From JANMDU01 sp031418715 (GTDB lineage: Bacteria > Pseudomonadota > Gammaproteobacteria > Burkholderiales > Burkholderiaceae_C), in the NCBI GenBank assembly GCA_031418715.1, contig JANOJL010000064.1, forward strand, positions 1-64,000: 64,000 nucleotides of DNA, in the 5' to 3' direction. Each line of letters begins with the position of its first letter. Within the stretch, counting starts at the first letter, position 1. Below, piece after piece: positions 31,489 through 39,172 of this stretch. Under the pieces are notes generated by a model. That model worked only from the letters and a program-made list of their open reading frames with translations, was not told the origin of the DNA and searched no databases. A program made the translations under genes and the position numbers.

Positions 31489-32826
31489 TCAAGCTAAAAC
31501 CAAGCGCCAAAGATGCGTTTTCTCTCTAGAGCGGGCGACAAAGAAGGCATCGGTCAAATCGTTGGCTTTGGGGTGTTTGGGCGAGGTGCTGAGCTGCCCA
31601 ATCACCTGCAAACCCGCCTCTTGAATGAGTTTCAAAAGCTCCTCATGCTTGCGCAAGCCCAAATGCTCGGCCAAATCCGACAAGATCAGCCAAGCCTCGC
31701 CGCCAGGCGCCAGATGCTCTGGCACGCCCTGCAAAAAGCCCTTCAGCATCTGGCTGCCTTCGTCATACACCGCGCGCTCCAGCGCCGAGCTCGGCTTGCC
31801 CGGCATCCAAGGCGGATTGCACACAATCAGCTGAGCGCGGCCAAAGCTTTTGGTGGGGAATAAATCCGCTTGAATCACTTGCACCTGCGGCACCGTGCAG
31901 CCCAAGCGCTTCAAATTGTCTTGTGCGCAAGCCAGCGCGCGCGGATCAAGATCGGTGGCGATGATTTTGCCAATGCCGCGTTTGCGCAAAAGCGCAGTCA
32001 GCACACCGGTGCCCGTGCCAATGTCAAAAGCCAAGATCTGCTCGGGCTGGCCCCAGGCGCTGGGCAAAGGCGCATCGCGCACCAATTCCAAATACTCGCT
32101 GCGCACCGGAGAAAACACGCCGTAATGCGCATGAATTCGCTGCGTGAGCCCCGCCTTGCTGATGCCCAGCGCAGGCACTTCTACCCCCTTTTTGCGCCAC
32201 TCATGGGCGCTGATGATGCCCAGCAGCTCGCGCAAGCTCACCACCGAATGCGTGATGCCGGCGCTGGCCTTGCCAATGGCTTTATCACTCGCCGGCCCCC
32301 AAGCCTCCACGCAAGCTTGCACCACATCGGGCGCGCGCCGCAGCGGGATTTGATAGTCCGCTTGGAAGGGCAGCAGCACCATGCCCAGCACGCGGGCACG
32401 CTGCGCCTGCGCTTGGCGATGCTTGTAAAAGGCGGCAGCGAGTTGGGCGGGGGAAGATTTGCTGTTGAGTGTGGGGGCGGGCGTGGGCGGAAGTGGGGCT
32501 GATGCGATGTGCTCTGCGCCAATGCTCAGCGCTGCGCTCGCCCGCGCGGCTGCCGCCGCACCTGCGCCGCGCCGGGGCGGGCGCTTGGGGCGCTCGGCGC
32601 GATTTTCCAGCCGCCGCTCCAGCGCCTGAATCAAATGCTTGGCATTTTGAAAATCCCCGCGCCAAAGCAAACCCACGCCCTCGCTGGCTAATTTGTAAGC
32701 CGTGTCCGCGCTCATCGTGTCATCTGCCATCTGCACGCGCTTGGGCGGGCTCACGCCCCGCTCGCTGCGCCACAACGCGCTCTGCGATACGTCTTGCTCT
32801 GACCATTGGAGGAGGGTATCTGACAT
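31489..32826 (-). CDS. Class I SAM-dependent methyltransferase (NPPW type)
   Basis: A 445-residue protein. The C-terminal half is a Rossmann methyltransferase: ILAFDIGTGTGVLTALLRKRG as SAM loop, IIATDLDPRALACAQDN, and LIVCNPPWMPGKPSSALE with the NPPW motif of enzymes that methylate amino groups of bases or glutamine side chains. The N-terminal half is helical with an Arg/Ala/Pro-rich stretch (about 75-115) and may bind RNA or protein. Resembles RlmG/RsmC or PrmC relatives but the substrate is not decided by sequence. Upstream of its start is a dispersed repeat. No clear operon partners. Confidence 0.8.
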   Translation of the reverse strand: MSDTLLQWSEQDVSQSALWRSERGVSPPKRVQMADDTMSADTAYKLASEGVGLLWRGDFQNAKHLIQALERRLENRAERPKRPPRRGAGAAAAARASAALSIGAEHIASAPLPPTPAPTLNSKSSPAQLAAAFYKHRQAQAQRARVLGMVLLPFQADYQIPLRRAPDVVQACVEAWGPASDKAIGKASAGITHSVVSLRELLGIISAHEWRKKGVEVPALGISKAGLTQRIHAHYGVFSPVRSEYLELVRDAPLPSAWGQPEQILAFDIGTGTGVLTALLRKRGIGKIIATDLDPRALACAQDNLKRLGCTVPQVQVIQADLFPTKSFGRAQLIVCNPPWMPGKPSSALERAVYDEGSQMLKGFLQGVPEHLAPGGEAWLILSDLAEHLGLRKHEELLKLIQEAGLQVIGQLSTSPKHPKANDLTDAFFVARSREKTHLWRLVLA

Positions 32827-32842
32827 GGCAGTAGCTTCGCTT

Positions 32843-32911
32843 AAAAAAGAAGCAATTTTAGCCGATAGCCGTTATAGAATCAGCGCAGAGTGCTATATAT
32901 TTAGGAGTAAA
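32843..32911 (-). repeat. Dispersed hairpin repeat, copy 13
   Basis: Plus strand: AAAAAAGAAGCAATTTTAGC, CGATAGCCGTTATAGAATCA, GCGCAGAG and hairpin TGCTATATATTTAGGAGTAA. It fills the divergent gap between the methyltransferase and the YhcG-like nuclease. Confidence 0.88.
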
Positions 32912-32997
32912 TGGGTGCTTGCATACGTGTGCTCGTGTCAGTAAAATACATGATAATATAAACAGTACTTCACTCATTATTTTTAAACCAACAAACC

Positions 32998-34011
32998 ATG
33001 AGCCAGCTCCCTGCCACCGCCAACCCCGCGTTCACAGACATCGTCCAGCTGATTGCCAGCGCCAAGCATCGCGCCATTGCGGCGGTCAACACCACGTTGA
33101 TTGATTTGTATTGGCAAGTCGGCGAGATCATCAGCAAGAAAATCGCTTCTGCTGAATGGGGCGATGGCGTGGTTAATCAACTTGCCGAGCACCTAGCTCA
33201 AACCCAGCCCGGGCTGCGCGGCTTTGCTCGTCCAAACCTGTTTCGCATGCGGCAGTTTTACGAAACTTACAGAGACGAGGCAAAAGTCTCACCACTGGTG
33301 AGACTTTTGCCGTGGACGCACAACCTCATCATCCTCAGCCAGTCAAAACGCCCAGAAGAGCGCGAGTTTTATCTTCGCGCAGCGATCCAAGAAAAATGGA
33401 CCAGCCGTGAATTAGAGCGCCAGTTCAAAAGCGCTGCTTTTGAGCGAGTTGTGTTGCAGCCCACAAAAGTCTCAGCAGCGCTGAGACTTTTGCATCCCGA
33501 AGCCATCAGCGCCTTCAAAGACGCCTACATGCTCGAATTCCTAGGCCTGCCAGAAGCCCACAGCGAATCCGATCTCCACAAAAGCCTGCTCGCCAAACTC
33601 AAAGCATTCCTATGCAAGCTAGGCCGTGATTTCTGCTTCATCGGCTCAGAATTCCCCATCCAAGTCGGCGGGCGAGATTTCGCGCTTGATCTGCTCTTCT
33701 TCCACCGCAGCCTCAATTGCCTCGTTGCTATCGAGCTAAAAGTAGGTCGCTTCGAGCCCGAATACCTCGGCAAACTCTCGTTTTACCTAGAAGCCCTAGA
33801 CCGCGACGTCCGCAAACCCCACGAAAACCCCGCCATCGGCGTGCTCCTATGCGCCAGCAAAGACGACGAAGTTGTTGAATATGCCCTCAGCCGCACAGCC
33901 TCACCCGCGCTCATCGCGCAATACGAGACACAGTTGCCAGATAAGGCGTTGCTACAAGGTAAGTTGCATGAGTTTTATTTGCAGGACACTAGTAAAGATA
34001 TTTACCCTTGA
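32998..34011 (+). CDS. YhcG/DUF1016-family PD-(D/E)xK nuclease
   Basis: A 337-residue protein with the N-terminal DUF1016 helical domain (NTTLIDLYWQVGEIISKKI, GFARPNLFRMRQFYETY, LPWTHNLIILSQ, REFYLRAAIQEKWTSRELERQ) and a C-terminal nuclease domain with FALDLLFFHRSLNCLVAIELK and VGRFEPEYLGKLSFYL, where Asp and Glu-x-Lys form the PD-(D/E)xK site. Such proteins are scattered among genomic islands and are suspected in defence or restriction; function is unproven. It opens the accessory island. Its coding sequence holds two near-perfect palindromes with the same core (33279-33311 and 33464-33492). The family-typical length shows these are not insertions. An A/T-rich promoter region precedes it. 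Confidence 0.85.
   Translation: MSQLPATANPAFTDIVQLIASAKHRAIAAVNTTLIDLYWQVGEIISKKIASAEWGDGVVNQLAEHLAQTQPGLRGFARPNLFRMRQFYETYRDEAKVSPLVRLLPWTHNLIILSQSKRPEEREFYLRAAIQEKWTSRELERQFKSAAFERVVLQPTKVSAALRLLHPEAISAFKDAYMLEFLGLPEAHSESDLHKSLLAKLKAFLCKLGRDFCFIGSEFPIQVGGRDFALDLLFFHRSLNCLVAIELKVGRFEPEYLGKLSFYLEALDRDVRKPHENPAIGVLLCASKDDEVVEYALSRTASPALIAQYETQLPDKALLQGKLHEFYLQDTSKDIYP
33279..33311. repeat. Perfect palindrome inside the YhcG-like gene (1)
   Basis: Arms GGCAAAAGTCTCACCA and TGGTGAGACTTTTGCC, 16 bp each and perfect, with a single central C. It encodes the conserved KVSPLVRLLPW region. Its core AAAAGTCTCA...TGAGACTTTT recurs at 33464. Confidence 0.9.
33464..33492. repeat. Perfect palindrome inside the YhcG-like gene (2)
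   Basis: Arms CAAAAGTCTCAGC and GCTGAGACTTTTG, 13 bp each and perfect, with a 3-base centre. Same core as the first palindrome, 153 bases downstream by centre. It encodes TKVSAALRLLHP. Confidence 0.9.
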
Positions 34012-34173
34012 AAAAACTTTTGAAGTGGCTTTGACTAAGCGGGACTATTACAAGTGAGCAGTAGGTTTTGATGATTGTTTTAAACTTAGCGACGTGTGTG
34101 AAATATGAAAAATGTAAACGCTTAGGTTTTTTCTTTATTTCAAAGATATTTATATTTACAGAAGGACTACTAA

Positions 34174-34812
34174 ATGGCTTTACCTACTTCGTATCTGACT
34201 TCCTTAAAAAATCTTGGAGGAATACTGAATTCAATTATTGGTGCACAAGCACCAGACAAGTTCACAACTCGATTTCTTGAATCTCTTGGATACTCATCAG
34301 CTACAGACAGGCTAGTTATTGGCGTACTTAAGTCGCTGGGCTTTTTGGCTGATGATGGCCGACCTCTGCAGAGATACTTTGATTACCTTGATCAAAGTCG
34401 ATCAGCGATAGTCATGGCAGAGGGCGTTAGAGAGGCTTACGCAGATCTGTTTAAAGTGAACAAAAATGCTGAAAAACTAAATAAAGTAGATGTTTTTAAT
34501 AAGCTGAAAACTTTAACTCAAGGCCAATATTCAGAGGGTGTTTTAAACAACATGGCAACGACTTTTTCTAGCTTGTGCACCCATGCGGATTTCGAGGCAG
34601 TTCCAAGTGTCTTGGAGGCAGCAGTGCCCAATTCGCCTGTTGAACAAGCTTCAATACCGCCTTCTGGATCGCCTATTGCGAATGGAATTCCAAGTCGAGG
34701 TGCGCTGTCAATTGGGGGGCTGGTATACAACATTGAGCTAGTGCTTCCTGAGTCAAGAGATCCTAAGGTGTACGACGCTTTGTTTGAGTCGCTTCGAAAG
34801 CACTTAACATGA
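34174..34812 (+). CDS. DUF5343-like protein
   Basis: A 212-residue protein, no known activity. The first 150 residues (LPTSYLTSLKNLGGILNSII, APDKFTTRFLESLGYSS, LVIGVLKSLGFLADDGRPLQ, AEGVREAYADLFKV) match my recollection of DUF5343, which looks like a winged-helix-type domain and often partners with HEPN or nuclease genes in defence islands. The last 50 residues (LSIGGLVYNIELVLPES, YDALFESLRKHL) look like a beta-rich add-on seen at the ends of defence-associated proteins. Its composition is clearly AT-richer than the flanking core genes, a sign of transfer. It overlaps the next gene by 4 bases (ATGA), so the two are translated together. AGAAGGA precedes the ATG. Confidence 0.7.
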   Translation: MALPTSYLTSLKNLGGILNSIIGAQAPDKFTTRFLESLGYSSATDRLVIGVLKSLGFLADDGRPLQRYFDYLDQSRSAIVMAEGVREAYADLFKVNKNAEKLNKVDVFNKLKTLTQGQYSEGVLNNMATTFSSLCTHADFEAVPSVLEAAVPNSPVEQASIPPSGSPIANGIPSRGALSIGGLVYNIELVLPESRDPKVYDALFESLRKHLT

Positions 34813-35393
34813 ATCAATCGTCATCGAGCCTATATTCTTTTGCATTTCGTGGTTTATTGGCAGAAGAGGCACTTGATAGCCAAGGTAGAAAAAGTAAGCT
34901 ATTGCTGCAAATGGCCGACCAAGATATCGCAAAGTCCGTTGCGTTAGACGCTCTTGACGAAGTGCATGTTGCAAATGCAAAAGCAATGTCGATTGTGTAT
35001 ACCGCGATTGCTGCGTTTGAGAGTGGAGTAAGAGAGTTGGTTGTCAAGACACTTCGCGATAAGTTTCATGAAGAATGGTGGGATAAAGGTTTTTCGCAAA
35101 CCGTACGCGAAAGGGCGATGAAGCGGATGGCCGATGAGCAACATGCCAAGTGGCATTCGCAGCGTGGGCAAGATCCTATAAATTACACGACATTCGGCGA
35201 TCTCAAATATGCAATGGAAAAGAATTGGCCAGAGTTTCAAGACTTGATCGGTTCGCTGTCTTGGGCAGCAGGAATTTTTGACGTCATAGAACGATCTCGC
35301 AACGTCATCATGCACAGTGGCAGCTTGCAGCCAGAAGACATAGATCGACTTGGAATCAATATTCGAGATTGGATTAAGCAAGTCGGCGCTTAG
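34809..35393 (+). CDS. HEPN-domain protein (Swt1/RiboL-PSP-like)
   Basis: A 194-residue helical protein. The stretch ERSRNVIMHSG carries the RNxxxH-like motif of HEPN ribonucleases and scaffolds, preceded by DPINYTTFGDLKYAMEKNW and PEFQDLIGSLSWAAGIFDVI, a region typical of Swt1-type HEPN domains. The N-terminal helices (MSIVYTAIAAFESGVRELVV) would form the other half of the four-helix bundle. HEPN proteins often cleave RNA in toxin-antitoxin and phage-defence systems, but many are inactive adaptors. The 4-base overlap with the DUF5343 gene implies a two-component unit. Composition is AT-rich like its partner. Confidence 0.7.
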   Translation: MNQSSSSLYSFAFRGLLAEEALDSQGRKSKLLLQMADQDIAKSVALDALDEVHVANAKAMSIVYTAIAAFESGVRELVVKTLRDKFHEEWWDKGFSQTVRERAMKRMADEQHAKWHSQRGQDPINYTTFGDLKYAMEKNWPEFQDLIGSLSWAAGIFDVIERSRNVIMHSGSLQPEDIDRLGINIRDWIKQVGA

Positions 35394-35493
35394 AGCACTA
35401 TCGATCTTTAATTTTGAAAACAGCTCGTTTGCAATGACGTACTCAACGATCTGCTTCAATGAATCTTTAACCGCATTTCCTTGACAATAAAAC

Positions 35494-35865
35494 ATGCGAC
35501 CATTCAACACGTTGGTCTATTCCACTGAAACAGGCCGTATTTGCCCTGATTGCAGCCAGCCAACGGTGCAATGCCAGTGTGCTGCAAACAAGAAAGTCTT
35601 GGCTGCGGCAGGTAGCGCATCTGCTGACGGCATCGTGCGCGTGCAGCGCGAGACGAAGGGGCGGGGTGGTAAGAGCGTGACGGTGGTGCGCGGGCTGGCT
35701 TTGGATGCTGAGGCGCTTGCTGCGCTGGGCAAGCAACTCAAAGCGGCCTGCGGCTCGGGCGGCACGGCCAAAGACGGCGAGTACGAGGCTCAAGGCGACC
35801 ATGTGGCCACGGTGATGGCGGCGCTGGTGAAGTTGGGGTATGCGGTGAAACGCTCTGGCTGCTAG
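35494..35865 (+). CDS. yciH: SUI1/eIF1-like protein YciH, copy 1
   Basis: A 123-residue bacterial eIF1 homologue that can influence start-site selection. An N-terminal mini zinc ribbon (GRICPDCSQPTVQCQCA, CxxC...CxC) precedes the SUI1 fold (VRVQRETKGRGGKSVTVVRG, LGKQLKAACGSGGTAKDGEY, GDHVATVMAALVKLGY). It is nearly the twin of a second yciH gene at 36991: long identical blocks run through both. Between them lies the RhuM-family gene. Sequence similarity starts at TTGGTCTATTCCAC just after the start codon, so each copy has its own first few residues. No good ribosome site is visible before the ATG. Confidence 0.9.
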   Translation: MRPFNTLVYSTETGRICPDCSQPTVQCQCAANKKVLAAAGSASADGIVRVQRETKGRGGKSVTVVRGLALDAEALAALGKQLKAACGSGGTAKDGEYEAQGDHVATVMAALVKLGYAVKRSGC

Positions 35866-35985
35866 CTGAAGGGTTGATTTGTGAGTCTTTGCGCTAAGCA
35901 AGGAAAAATAACCGCCGGGTTAAATACTGATTAAAATACCAGCTTCCCAGCAAAAAACCTTGCATGCAATCTGCACAATGGCGTT

Positions 35986-36990
35986 ATGACCACTCCGCAA
36001 CAATTCCTTATCTACCAAAGCGAAGACGGCTCGACTCGCATTGATGTGCTGTTGGAAGCGGAGACGCTTTGGCTAAGCCAGAAGCAGTTGACGGAGCTGT
36101 TTGGCAAGGCTAAAGGCACGATAAGCGAGCATATCAAGCACATCTTTGAGGATGGCGAGCAGGATGAAAATTCAGTTGTTCGGTTATTCCGAACAACTGC
36201 CGCTGACGGCAAGCAGTACGAGGTGGCTCACTACAACCTGGATATGGTGTTGGCCTTGGGTTTTCGGGTGCGCAGCCCGGTGGGCGTGCGTTTTCGGCGC
36301 TGGGCTAGTGACAAGCTTAAGGAGTTTATTGTCAAAGGTTTTGTGTTGGACGATGCGCGGCTGAAGAACCCCGGTGGTCAGGGCACAGGGCTCGACTACT
36401 TTGACGAGCTGACGCGTCGCCTGCAAGACATTCGCACCAGCGAGCGGCGCTTTTACCAAAAGATCACCGACATTTACGCTACCAGTGTGGACTACGACAG
36501 CAACGATGCGCTGACGCAGGCGTTTTTTGCCACAGTGCAAAACAAAGTGCATTACGCCGTGCACGGCCAGACGGCTGCTGAGCTGATTGCCGCTCGGGCT
36601 GACAGCAGCCTGCCCCATATGGGGCTCACCAACTGGCAGAGCGCACGCATCCGCAAGCCGGACGTGAGCGTAGCTAAAAACTACCTGTCAGAGGCCGAGC
36701 TGCGCGCCCTGAATAACCTGGCCGAGCAGTATTTGATTTTTGCCGAGGGCCAAACCCTGCGCCGCGTCGCCATGAGCATGCAAGACTGGGTCACCAAGCT
36801 GGAGGGTTTTTTAACGCTGAACGACCGTGAGATATTGCAAGGCGCGGGCTCGGTGTCTGCGCAGTTGGCTAAACACCATGCAGAGCGAGAGTTTGATAAA
36901 TTCAGGGCGGTGGACAACCTGCGGTTTGAGTCGGATTTTGACCAGATGCTCAAGCAGCTACCTGCTAAGCCATCGGGCGGGCGGCGTTAA
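35986..36990 (+). CDS. RhuM-family virulence protein
   Basis: A 334-residue protein of the RhuM family, known from pathogenicity islands and many mobile regions; no biochemical role is established. Conserved parts: FLIYQSEDGSTRIDVLLEAE, TLWLSQKQLTELFGKAKGTI, DENSVVRLFRTTAADGKQYE, YNLDMVLALGFRVRSPVGVR, FRRWASDKLKEFIVKGFVLD, and the C-terminal LSEAELRALNNLAEQYLIFA. The N-terminal part looks like a KilA-N/Bro-type DNA-binding domain. It is placed exactly between two yciH copies; its stop TAA directly abuts the ATG of the second. A 27-bp palindrome lies inside its conserved NSVVRLFRTTA region. Confidence 0.9.
   Translation: MTTPQQFLIYQSEDGSTRIDVLLEAETLWLSQKQLTELFGKAKGTISEHIKHIFEDGEQDENSVVRLFRTTAADGKQYEVAHYNLDMVLALGFRVRSPVGVRFRRWASDKLKEFIVKGFVLDDARLKNPGGQGTGLDYFDELTRRLQDIRTSERRFYQKITDIYATSVDYDSNDALTQAFFATVQNKVHYAVHGQTAAELIAARADSSLPHMGLTNWQSARIRKPDVSVAKNYLSEAELRALNNLAEQYLIFAEGQTLRRVAMSMQDWVTKLEGFLTLNDREILQGAGSVSAQLAKHHAEREFDKFRAVDNLRFESDFDQMLKQLPAKPSGGRR
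36173..36199. repeat. Palindrome inside the rhuM gene
   Basis: Arms CAGTTGTTCGG and CCGAACAACTG, 11 bp each and perfect, with a TTATT centre. It encodes SVVRLFRTT, a conserved stretch of the family, so it is not an insertion. Different in sequence from the YhcG palindromes but similar in design. Confidence 0.88.
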
Positions 36991-37368
36991 ATGCTGACCA
37001 TGTTGAAAAGCACCTTGGTCTATTCCACCGAAAAAGGCCGCATCTGCCCCGATTGCAGTCAACCTGCGGCGCAGTGTCAGTGCGCGGCAAACAAGAAAGC
37101 TTTGGTAGCAGCGGCCAGCGCGGCATCAGACGGCATCGTGCGCGTGCAGCGGGAGACCAAGGGGCGGGGTGGCAAGAGTGTGACGCTGGTGCGCGGACTG
37201 GCTTTGGATGCGGAGGCGCTGGCGACGCTGGGCAAGCAACTCAAAGCGGCCTGCGGCTCGGGCGGCACAGTCAAAGACGGGGTGATTGAGGTGCAGGGCG
37301 ATCATGTGGTGACGCTGATCACGGCGCTGCAAAAGCGGGGCTACACGGTCAAGCGCGTGGGCGGCTGA
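36991..37368 (+). CDS. yciH: SUI1/eIF1-like protein YciH, copy 2
   Basis: Second YciH paralogue, about 125 residues, with the same N-terminal CxxC...CxC ribbon (GRICPDCSQPAAQCQCA) and SUI1 domain (VRVQRETKGRGGKSVTLVRG, LGKQLKAACGSGG). It begins directly after the rhuM stop codon. An ATG three codons later (37000) would give MLKSTLVYS, closer to copy 1, so the real start is uncertain. The high nucleotide identity between copies makes them direct repeats that could recombine and delete rhuM. It is convergent with the thioesterase gene 33 bases away. Confidence 0.9.
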   Translation: MLTMLKSTLVYSTEKGRICPDCSQPAAQCQCAANKKALVAAASAASDGIVRVQRETKGRGGKSVTLVRGLALDAEALATLGKQLKAACGSGGTVKDGVIEVQGDHVVTLITALQKRGYTVKRVGG

Positions 37369-37400
37369 GCGCGCGGGGTAGGCTGATTCGGCCCAAGCGC

Positions 37401-37820
37401 CTAGACGCAACGCTCTTTGAACCAATCAGGGATTTCTATTGCTTTGATGCGGCTGCTGTCATCGGGATGCTTGATGCACAAGGCGCGCCGCTCGGTGCCT
37501 TCGCAAATCAAGGTCTCGCCGCGCATCACGCGGTGGCGCTGCAAAATGGTTTTGCGCGCCCATTCTTCCACCGTGGTGTGAATCTGCAAACGCTCGCCAT
37601 AGGTGGCGGCGGTGATAAATTTCGTGTGGATCTCGAGGAGGGGCGTGCCGATGATGCCGTGGGTTTTGACAAGCTCGCGCCAAAGCGGGATGCCGCATTG
37701 CACAAAGAAATTCAGCGATGAGGCATCCATCCATTTGTTGAAATTAGCAAAGAAGACGATGCCCGCTGGATCGCAATCGCCAAACATCACTTGGACTTCA
37801 TAGATGATGGTTTTATTCAT
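37401..37820 (-). CDS. 4-hydroxybenzoyl-CoA-type thioesterase
   Basis: Hotdog-fold acyl-CoA thioesterase of about 139 residues. The motif FGDCDPAGIVFFANFNKWMD near the N-terminus carries the catalytic aspartate of the Pseudomonas-type 4-hydroxybenzoyl-CoA thioesterases. Later parts (GTPLLEIHTKFITAATYGER, RVMRGETLICEGTERRALCI) follow the fold. The real substrate may be any acyl-CoA; no aromatic-pathway genes adjoin it. The ATG at 37820 is chosen over a GTG two codons upstream. It is followed upstream by prfA across a 96-base gap on the same strand, so prfA-thioesterase read-through is possible. Confidence 0.85.
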   Translation of the reverse strand: MNKTIIYEVQVMFGDCDPAGIVFFANFNKWMDASSLNFFVQCGIPLWRELVKTHGIIGTPLLEIHTKFITAATYGERLQIHTTVEEWARKTILQRHRVMRGETLICEGTERRALCIKHPDDSSRIKAIEIPDWFKERCV

Positions 37821-37909
37821 CGCCACAGTGTACGTTCAGGCAGTCGATATTCGGCCTCATGCGCTCGGCAAACTGCACTGGCGGCGCAGGAAGTTTGGGC
37901 TTAACGCTC

Positions 37910-37932
37910 GCTGGGCTCAAGCTGAGCCCAGC
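37910..37932 (-). other. Stem-loop at the 3' end of prfA
   Basis: Perfect 10-bp arms GCTGGGCTCA and TGAGCCCAGC with a 3-base loop, overlapping the prfA stop codon. No T-run follows on the minus strand, so it is more likely a 3'-end stabiliser than a terminator. Confidence 0.55.
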
Positions 37933-39020
37933 TCCAACTCTTTGAGCTGCTCTTCCTCGCGTGCATGCAGCAGGGCTTGCACGGTTTCGCGCAGATCGCC
38001 TTCCATGATGAAGAGCAGTTTGTAGAGCGTGAGGTTGATGCGGTGATCCGTCATGCGGCCTTGCGGGAAGTTGTAGGTGCGGATGCGATCGCTTCGGTCG
38101 CCGCTGCCGATCAGGCCTTTGCGGGTGGCGGCTTCTTTGGCAGCGCGCTCGCTGCGCTCTTTCTCTTGCAAGCGCGCTTGCAGCACTTGCAAGGCTTTGG
38201 CTTTGTTGGCGTGCTGGCTGCGGCCATCTTGGCATTCGGCTACCAAGCCCGTGGGCAGGTGAACCACGCGCACTGCAGAATCTGTTTTGTTGATGTGCTG
38301 GCCGCCGGCACCTGAGGCTCGGAATGTATCTATGCGCAAATCGGCAGGGTTGAGCGTGATGGCCTCGTGCTCATCGGGCTCGGGCATCACCGCTACCGTG
38401 CAGGCACTGGTGTGAATGCGGCCTTGCGTTTCGGTGGTGGGCACGCGCTGCACGCGGTGCCCGCCAGATTCAAAACGCAGCTTGCCATACACGCCGATGC
38501 CCCATTCATCTGCAGCGCCTTCCATGCGCAACACGACTTCTTTGTAGCCGCCTACTTCGGATGATGATTCGCTCATCACCTCCACGCGCCAGCCTTGCGT
38601 GGTGGCGAAGCGCGTGTACATGCGGCACAAGTCGCCAGCAAACAAAGCTGATTCATCGCCACCTGTGCCAGCGCGAATTTCGATGAAGGCGGCTCTAGCA
38701 TCGTCGGGGTCACGCGGGATCAGCAGGCGCTGCAATTCGTCTTCTAGTTTGGTGAGATCGGCTTGGCCAGAGGCGATTTCTTCTTGCGCCATTTCGGCCA
38801 TGTCTGCATCCGCGAGCATGTCTTGTGCAGAAGCGATATTGCTTTCAATCTGTTGGTAGCGAGCATAGCGGCCAGCAGTCGGTGTCACTTGCGCATGCTC
38901 TTGCGAGAGCGTGCGAAAAGCCTTCATGTCAGCCATGATGTCGGGCTTGGAGAGCAAGCTCTCTACATCAAGCAAGCGCTCTTGGATGGTTTCTAGTTTG
39001 GAGCGGAGAAATGATTTCAT
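37917..39020 (-). CDS. prfA: Peptide chain release factor 1
   Basis: Recognises UAA and UAG and triggers peptide release. Evidence: the catalytic GGQ in FRASGAGGQHINKTDSAVRV, the codon-reading PxT tripeptide as P-T-T in HRVQRVPTTETQGRIHTSAC, EIRAGTGGDESALFAGDL, and the C-terminal LDRSDRIRTYNFPQGRMTDHR-like region (here GSGDRSDRIRTYNFPQG). Length of 367 residues is normal. It is downstream of hemA on the same strand, the common hemA-prfA arrangement; the 152-base gap holds an inverted repeat. A stem-loop overlaps its stop codon. Confidence 0.97.
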   Translation of the reverse strand: MKSFLRSKLETIQERLLDVESLLSKPDIMADMKAFRTLSQEHAQVTPTAGRYARYQQIESNIASAQDMLADADMAEMAQEEIASGQADLTKLEDELQRLLIPRDPDDARAAFIEIRAGTGGDESALFAGDLCRMYTRFATTQGWRVEVMSESSSEVGGYKEVVLRMEGAADEWGIGVYGKLRFESGGHRVQRVPTTETQGRIHTSACTVAVMPEPDEHEAITLNPADLRIDTFRASGAGGQHINKTDSAVRVVHLPTGLVAECQDGRSQHANKAKALQVLQARLQEKERSERAAKEAATRKGLIGSGDRSDRIRTYNFPQGRMTDHRINLTLYKLLFIMEGDLRETVQALLHAREEEQLKELELGSA

Positions 39021-39041
39021 GACAGCTTGGAGAATCTAGGG

Positions 39042-39131
39042 AGCGCAAAAAACGCGAAAAGAAAACCGAAAAGCGCGAAAAGTTCGGATTGTTTTTTTGC
39101 GTTTTTAGCGTACTTTTTGCGTTTTTCGCGA
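39042..39131. repeat. Imperfect inverted repeat of GCGCAAAAA/CGCGAAAA units
   Basis: Left arm 39042-39082 (GCGCAAAAAACGCGAAAAG and a second CGCGAAAAG unit), right arm about 39097-39130 (TTTTTTGCGTTTTTAGCG, then TTTTTGCGTTTTTCGCG). Lies in the hemA-prfA spacer. Same type as 57908-58029. Confidence 0.8.
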
Positions 39132-39172
39132 TACCAAGAAGGTCCGCCAGTCGTACAACGCTGAGCGTGCAG

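Noticed and set aside
33279..33492. Interpretation of the YhcG palindromes as inserted mobile elements
   Set aside because: The encoded protein has normal length and conserved residues across both sites, so the DNA symmetry is native to the coding sequence rather than inserted.
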